Shown here: positions 59,027-64,000 of the stretch, piece by piece | Layout: every line of letters begins with the position of its first letter | How positions within the stretch are numbered: position 1 is the stretch's first letter | Assembly: GCA_951394045.1 (NCBI GenBank) | Contig: OX595997.1 | Span: 186,001 to 250,000, forward strand | Length of the DNA stretch: 64,000 bases | Source of the DNA: Nitzschia sp. DOCU1 | Lineage: Eukaryota; Bacillariophyta; Bacillariophyceae; Bacillariales; Bacillariaceae | Direction: 5' to 3' | Notes under the pieces: generated by a model | Database searches by the model: none | Told to the model about the DNA's origin: nothing | Seen by the model: the letters and a program-made list of their open reading frames with translations, nothing else | Program-made: the position numbers and the translations under genes

Positions 59027-60391
59027 ATGAAATTTAAAAGATATGCTCTTTTTGTTTTTATCATATTCTTGTTTCTTCTCACATCACATCGTCTCCTGTC
59101 CATCAGCGCTGCGATAACTACCGTGAGCAACATGCAGGATGACTCGTTTTGCGATATCGACTGGGACAAAATGCAACTTAGACCGTTCGACGACGGTCAC
59201 GTCCCAGAAAATCTGAAAGATGTCGCGACGCAAATTGCCGACCATCCATTTTTTCACAGAGGCGCTGCTCAAGTCCATGTGTACGCGAATGCATTGCCCG
59301 AGTCTCTTGTCGATGCGGCATACGAAAAAACAACGAATTCTGGCCTTCCGGCGTGGGGTGACTACGTCACGTTCGAGCAGATCAAATCATTTTGTAATCG
59401 ACATGATGGCGAATCCATACCAGCCACCCATCCAGAACTCACTATCGCACTGGCTGCGCACTACCTTAAGCTGTCGCTGGGCGCAACAGGAAACTGCCAA
59501 CCTTCGAAGCATTTTTCATTAGTGGACCAGCCGAAGCCCTCGCCCCTGTGGACCGACAACGATGTCGAAAAACTAGCGCATGGCGTTGCGGTCTGGGGGC
59601 TAGCTGCAGGGCCGGGTGCCCAAGTGCCCTATCACCTGGATTATGCAGAGCAAGTTAGATATGAGTCAAACGTCATTGTCCCACCAATTCTTGCAGGAAC
59701 ACTCCAATGCACTCGAGACAACATAACTGGTGGGGACTTTCTTGTTTCGCTAGAAGGAATCCCCCACTATCAAAAGCATGGATACAAATGCAAACGAAAA
59801 CAACCTCGCACGGAAGAACTGCTTCGAATTCCTTATCAGTACAATCAGCTAACTTGTCATCGAGGGGATCTACCTCATGCGAGTACCAGAATAGAAAGAA
59901 TTGACGGTGAGCAATTGAGAGTTATTGTTGGCTTTAACGTGTTCGGGCATGATGTTGGAAAATTCGTTCGACAATGGCCAGAACATTCGGAGAACTTTCG
60001 AAGAAAAGTTAAGGTCCAGCGTGCCCTTCTCCACAGCAATTCAAAAATTATGTCTTTGGAGCGCCTTCGGCAAAACAAGCCGCTGTCCAAAATGCTAGTA
60101 CTTGCAAAACGAGAACGAATCAAAAAAGAATTCAAGCAGGCCCAGGAAATGCTCGCTCAACAAATCCCCAATCACCTACCCGCAACTGTTCAGGACTTGA
60201 TGGACTGTTTCTACTCTGAAAATCAAACGCTCTGCTGGCCAGCTTCTCCTACGGATATTCATGTTTACCTTCACCACCAGATCAAAGAAGGAAAGTTCAA
60301 GGTACTACACTCGGTCGGCGCTGACGAATTGGGCCGCTTGGTGTCGCCCCGAGCAGTGATAGCTCTGGCTGACGCATCAGATCATACCTAG
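59027..60391 (+). CDS. membrane-anchored 2OG-Fe(II) oxygenase-like protein
   Basis: The ATG at 59027 gives 454 residues starting with a short basic tail and a hydrophobic anchor (YALFVFIIFLFLLTS); the frame is open further upstream but would run into the TM9SF gene. The central part shows a plausible oxygenase core: HLDYAEQ for the HxD iron ligands (about 203), GGDFLVS, then GDLPHAST for the distal His (about 283) and LRVIVGFNVFG with an Arg that could bind 2-oxoglutarate. The C-terminal 120 residues are helical and charged. A type II Golgi or ER enzyme acting on a secreted substrate is the likely role; the substrate is unknown. Confidence 0.65.
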   Translation: MKFKRYALFVFIIFLFLLTSHRLLSISAAITTVSNMQDDSFCDIDWDKMQLRPFDDGHVPENLKDVATQIADHPFFHRGAAQVHVYANALPESLVDAAYEKTTNSGLPAWGDYVTFEQIKSFCNRHDGESIPATHPELTIALAAHYLKLSLGATGNCQPSKHFSLVDQPKPSPLWTDNDVEKLAHGVAVWGLAAGPGAQVPYHLDYAEQVRYESNVIVPPILAGTLQCTRDNITGGDFLVSLEGIPHYQKHGYKCKRKQPRTEELLRIPYQYNQLTCHRGDLPHASTRIERIDGEQLRVIVGFNVFGHDVGKFVRQWPEHSENFRRKVKVQRALLHSNSKIMSLERLRQNKPLSKMLVLAKRERIKKEFKQAQEMLAQQIPNHLPATVQDLMDCFYSENQTLCWPASPTDIHVYLHHQIKEGKFKVLHSVGADELGRLVSPRAVIALADASDHT

Positions 60392-60460
60392 CACGGCCAT
60401 CATTAGAAGTCGCCACTGATACAATGCGTCTACTCGTACACATCTTATCTTACTCCTAAA

Positions 60461-61990
60461 TCAGCGAAATGCATTCATACCACCAAGAGAAGAGAATGGG
60501 TCGTCTTTTGTTGTAGGTGCACTTCCACCCATGGGAGTTCCGAAACCGCTATCACCGCCTGCAAAGCTCTGACTTTGCTGGTTTCCCATGTTCATCTGCT
60601 GCATTCCTTGCATCATTGCGTTGAAGTTTGTGTTTCCGATACCATTCATCGTCCCTCCCATCATCTGTGGGTTACCTTGCATCATCATGTTCATGTTCAT
60701 TTGGTTAGATTGTTGGTGTTGGTTCATCATCAAATGTTGAACATTGTTCTGGTTGTTCATCATTCCAGTCATTTGAGGATTCATACCTCCCATCGCTTGA
60801 GCTGGATGTTGATAGTTCATCATTACGTTCTGCATTCCCATCATGTTTTGGTTCATCATCATTTGCTGAGGCATCATACCGCCCCCACTGTTGTTGCTCT
60901 GTCCACCCATCATCGCCATGTTTGAATGATTCATTGCGGAAGGTCCAGTCGCAAAACTGGTCGCTGGAGGAGGTGTGTTAAACAGAGCCAGGATTGTGTC
61001 ATTGGAGGCAGGAGGTTTTGCCTGAGGCGCTGGGGCAGGCGTCAAGAACTCGTGCCCGAAAGTACCTGCAGGCGATGGAGCAGGTGTTTGGCTGTAGATT
61101 TGCTGTGGTGCAGACGGTGGTGGCATCGACGGTGGCTGTGACAGAAACGGGTCGGGTGCATCAGACACGCTTGTCGCAGAAGGGGCAAAAGGGTCGTGAA
61201 CTGGCGGCGCAGACGAAGCCGGTGCTGGAGAAGGCGAGTCTCCAAAATCCAACAGATCAAAAACTACGGGTGCTGAAACTGGTGCCTGGGCAATTGGTGG
61301 CCTGGAAGCGGGTGCTGCAGTCACAGGCTCCTCCATTTGGCTGTGTGCAGGCCTCATGCGCGCCTGGCGATTTGCTACTCGCTGCCTGGCCACGTCCGAT
61401 GGAGTTCCTCGACTAGGAGACATGCCAGGGCCGGGGCCAGAGCTAGGGCTCTGCGGGATGCCCATTCCGCCTCTTCCTACGTTTGAATATCCAGCAGCGT
61501 CAAAGTACTTGCGGCGCTCGTATTTGTCGCGGATGAAACGTTCTCGGGTCGGCCCATCCGCCAAGTTTGTGGGCTTCGACTTTCCAGATTGCGCCAAATG
61601 GGCCTCAAAGATTGAATTGACAACTGCGTTTCCCCCGTTTTCCATTGCACGGACTTCCTCTTCTTTCCCTATCGATGCCAGTAGGTAGCAAAATAAAATG
61701 AGTTCACAACTTCAATGACGGTTTCGAAGGGGGAACTTAACCTTTCACTCACAAGAGTCAAGATTGACGCTTCGCACAAAGCTGATATGCACGCCGAGAC
61801 GTCGGTGAGAACCGGAGCACTCTAGACAGCAAAATGCCCCGATCTTTGTTGTGCCGGGAGGTGCACCGGGAGGAGGAACAATCAACGACGCCCACGTAGG
61901 TTTCTTCTCAGGGCAATCAGAGCATACCTGGTTGTCAGGCCGCAACATCAACACCTTAAGGCGCTTCTTCAGCGCTTTCTGGTCGGCCAT
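60461..61990 (-). CDS. ArfGAP domain protein (2 exons)
   Basis: Exon 1 is 61990-61753 and exon 2 is 61668-60461; the 84-bp intron has GTGAGT and CGATAG ends and splits the conserved Trp codon after NLDS (481 residues). The ArfGAP domain has the zinc finger CSDC ... CCLEC, the arginine finger in [20 protein letters not shown], and GGNAVVN, followed by [12 protein letters not shown] 14-residue Pro-rich insert sits between the two Cys pairs, where most ArfGAPs have about 16 residues in all. The C-terminal 300 residues are Pro/Ala- then Met/Asn/Gln-rich with DLLDFGD and DPF motifs, which suggest clathrin/adaptor binding as in SMAP/AGFG-type proteins. It stimulates GTP hydrolysis on Arf in coat formation. 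Confidence 0.92.
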
Positions 61991-62503
61991 GGTTAATCGT
62001 TGCTTATCTCGCACTCTATCGTTATAGCACGACTGGTGGTGTGCCAATGATGGTTCTTAGAAGGACTACAAATAGACGTTTGTGGTGGGCAACAGCATGG
62101 TTGCAGTCGCAAAATGACCGGGCGAGGGCGGGCGTCGCCAGAAATTACATTTTTTCAAACGGTCCTGCAAACACACCGGGAGAAGGCAAGGCGAATGGCC
62201 GCAGGAGAGACCGACGTACCGTCCGTTTGACTCCTCCGAGCAAAAGTGGCGCTAAGACGACCGTCTAAAATTCAGGAATAACAAATGCATTATCAGCTGG
62301 TGCTGTATTCAATGTCAAAGTTTTTCGAATATTTACAATCATGAGGTATGCATGTTAGTCATGGCGTGATCACCAAGAAGAAGGCCATGACTTAGTTCCT
62401 TATCGGCTCTTTCGTTTGCTGAATGAATCTTGTTGCTAGTAGCCGCTCGTTTTCCTGATTTCAAAACGCGCTTGGTTGTCAATGATGTTTGGAAGAAATA
62501 ACC
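61991..62503. other. 513-bp intergenic region
   Basis: 5' flank of the ArfGAP gene and 3' flank of the next minus-strand gene. No other feature is seen. Confidence 0.5.
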
Positions 62504-63025
62504 CTATGGTGAGTCTTCGGCTTCAGGTTCGGGCTCTTTTCCAATAAGCTTGGCGACCACAGGCGTTAATAGAACAGTTGGTGGGAATCGGATTGGGCTT
62601 GCAGCTTTGTGGGCGGCATATGCAATGGCGAAGGTGCCGGCCTTATCGGCAGCATCTGAAGTTTGAATTCCAACTTTTTCGAGAAGTGCACCAACATCCA
62701 CTCCGTTGTCGACCAAAACGTAGCAAATGGCAAAGCTGACAATCGCCAACGGGGTGGAAGTTGCAAGGTATGCAATTCCGTACTTCTTCAGCAAAGATTT
62801 TGCAGATTCACCGTCCTTTTCTTTTGCAGCCTGGGCCAAACCAATTTCCAAGCCATACTTCTTTGTCGTCTCCTCCACATTGGGCTTTTCTTCTGTGAGC
62901 ACAAACAGCGAGCTATCCTGTCGTCCCGCCAAGACTGCGTGTGCCGACCGCACACGTGGCTGAAAGGAAGTAGAGACAGCCAGAAAGCTACACAAAAGAA
63001 GCAAGGGGGTTCGATAGGAACGCAT
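62504..63025 (-). CDS. DUF1279/FAM210-like protein, plastid type
   Basis: The ATG at 63025 gives 173 residues. The N-terminus has a signal-peptide core (TPLLLLCSFLAVS) followed by TSFQP, an ASAFAP-like motif with Phe at +1, pointing to complex-plastid import. The mature protein has a coiled region (SLLKKYGIAYLATSTPLAIV, a membrane helix with FAICYVLV) and a C-terminal segment with AYAAHKAASPIRFPPTVLLTPVVAKLIG. This arrangement matches the DUF1279 domain of FAM210-type proteins. Function in plastids is unknown. Confidence 0.75.
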   Translation of the reverse strand: MRSYRTPLLLLCSFLAVSTSFQPRVRSAHAVLAGRQDSSLFVLTEEKPNVEETTKKYGLEIGLAQAAKEKDGESAKSLLKKYGIAYLATSTPLAIVSFAICYVLVDNGVDVGALLEKVGIQTSDAADKAGTFAIAYAAHKAASPIRFPPTVLLTPVVAKLIGKEPEPEAEDSP

Positions 63026-63523
63026 CTGGTTCGGAAATCTGAAGACCAAAGTCAAAAGTAATGAATGAGTTCGCTTGCAGATGGACCCGGTTATTCAAGT
63101 TCAAAGAAGTGGGAAGAAAACGGATACCGACTGCGTTCACTTTACGGGTGATGTCGCGTTTGGTAGATTTTGTCCAGCCATCTCCTCTCTTGGAGGATGA
63201 TGACATGCGTCAGCGCGTCAGGCAACCCGATATATCGAACCCGTCGCATTGAAGTTCCGTGATACCGGTGAAATTTGACTAAATTGACTGTTTTCTTTTG
63301 TCGGAATCTACAGTATCCTGTCCCGGTCTCGCTATTCCCGTTGTGAAGTATCTCACAGCAAAGTCAGTCGAAAGTCTATCGGTACGAAGTAGCTGGACTG
63401 ACTGCCATGCAGTAACTACTGTACGGTGGGACTCGGAGGCTTTGTGCTCCTCACAAAATTGCTGAATCCGCCTACCCAGCCAGAGAAAAGCATTAAGATT
63501 TCCGTCAATAATATTTTGCTAGT
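63026..63523. other. intergenic region, nothing seen
   Basis: About 500 bases between the DUF1279-like gene and the PP2C 3' end. A TTTAG triplication near 63521-63536 overlaps the PP2C stop. No gene is supported. Confidence 0.5.
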
Positions 63524-64000
63524 TTAGTTTAGTTTAGTGACGACGGGCAATTGCGCATGTTCGGTTTTCCAAAGGTCGGGTAATTTTACAACCAAAGCAG
63601 TAATGTCATCCCTATAGTCTCCCTCTTCCTCGTGCCACTTTGCCGCCGCTGCTTCGATAAGGGACTGGCATGCTCGGGTGGCTCCACGATCTAGGTTTGC
63701 AGCCACAATCTTGACTGCCTCTTCCGAGGAAACAAACTCCCACACGCCGTCAGTTGCAAAGATGACAAATTCGTCTTCTGGTGCGACGACATGAACGCTC
63801 ACCACTGGCTCGGCAATCACCCCAATTTTCTTGACAGCATGATCCCCAATGCTGCGAGCCATTGCCAGGCCAATTTGAGTGCAATCAGGATCCAACCAAA
63901 CACGCGCAGATAGCCCAGGTTCTGGAGGTGGCGAGACAAACCCTCCCATCTTTTCTATTCTGGCCTGTTCCTCAGGCAGGTCTGGATTCTGGTCCTGTGT
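63524..64000 (-). CDS. PP2C (PPM) protein phosphatase, 3' part
   Basis: The frame ends at 63524 and remains open to the window edge at 64000, so the N-terminal part lies outside. PPM motifs visible are LAMARSIGDHAVK, the EPVV stretch, FVIFATDGVWEFVS (metal-binding Asp in ATDG) and DDITALVVKL (metal-binding Asp). These are the C-terminal motifs of Mg/Mn-dependent Ser/Thr phosphatases. No C-terminal extension beyond the catalytic domain is present. The start codon and N-terminal domains cannot be judged. Confidence 0.93.
   Translation of the reverse strand, partial: TQDQNPDLPEEQARIEKMGGFVSPPPEPGLSARVWLDPDCTQIGLAMARSIGDHAVKKIGVIAEPVVSVHVVAPEDEFVIFATDGVWEFVSSEEAVKIVAANLDRGATRACQSLIEAAAAKWHEEEGDYRDDITALVVKLPDLWKTEHAQLPVVTKLN

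Overview
The window looks like nuclear DNA of a pennate diatom; Seminavis robusta or a close relative is my guess from protein style, not a database match. The evidence is: short introns (about 64-160 bp, mostly GTAAGT donors) in otherwise compact, often divergent or convergent gene pairs; two HSF-type DNA-binding genes, a family expanded in diatoms; bipartite plastid presequences with ASAFAP-like phenylalanine motifs; a secreted Lys/Ser- and Pro/Ser-repeat protein of the kind linked to silica or cell wall; and a Ty1/copia retrotransposon.

Layout. 1-7.8 kb is repeat-rich: mosaic, partly duplicated pieces of an unrecognised spliced gene family on the minus strand, a CCCH-like ORF, and a frameshifted transposase-like remnant. 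8.2-9.4 kb holds an HSF gene broken by a 130-bp tandem duplication. 11-22 kb is dense: the large repeat protein (with an in-frame TAG in its 45-bp repeats), a PHD/ePHD reader, a WW-domain plus cyclin-Y-like fusion, and a secreted prolyl-4-hydroxylase-like enzyme in two exons. 22.8-30.5 kb has an F-box/SNF2 helicase interrupted by one TGA at the conserved Trp of RRW-x-LSGTP, a second HSF gene, a U-box protein and a plastid-type membrane protein. 30.9-38.3 kb is one complete copia element on the minus strand: two 402-bp LTRs differing at 3 positions, 5-bp target duplication GAGTA, and a frame break inside integrase.

38.4-50.7 kb carries a membrane-anchored DNRLRE-like protein, an aspartoacylase, a low-complexity protein, ribosomal protein eS10, a small unknown protein, a PP2A B''-type EF-hand regulatory subunit (four exons) and a DnaJ/DnaJ-X protein (three exons). 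50.7-55.2 kb is gene-poor, with tandem repeats and a LINE reverse-transcriptase remnant. 55.2-64 kb has a Naa10-like acetyltransferase, a TM9 superfamily protein, a membrane-anchored 2OG-Fe(II) oxygenase-like protein, an ArfGAP, a plastid-type DUF1279-like protein and the 3' end of a PP2C phosphatase that runs off the window.

No operon or defence island is present. The genes are independent eukaryotic loci, several of them acting in the secretory pathway (P4H, TM9SF, ArfGAP, wall-type proteins). The most unusual signals are the single-base nonsense changes in otherwise intact reading frames, the HSF internal duplication, the WW-cyclin fusion, the silaffin-like repeat protein and the hydrophobic insert in the copia polyprotein. 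I see no single undescribed multi-gene system.
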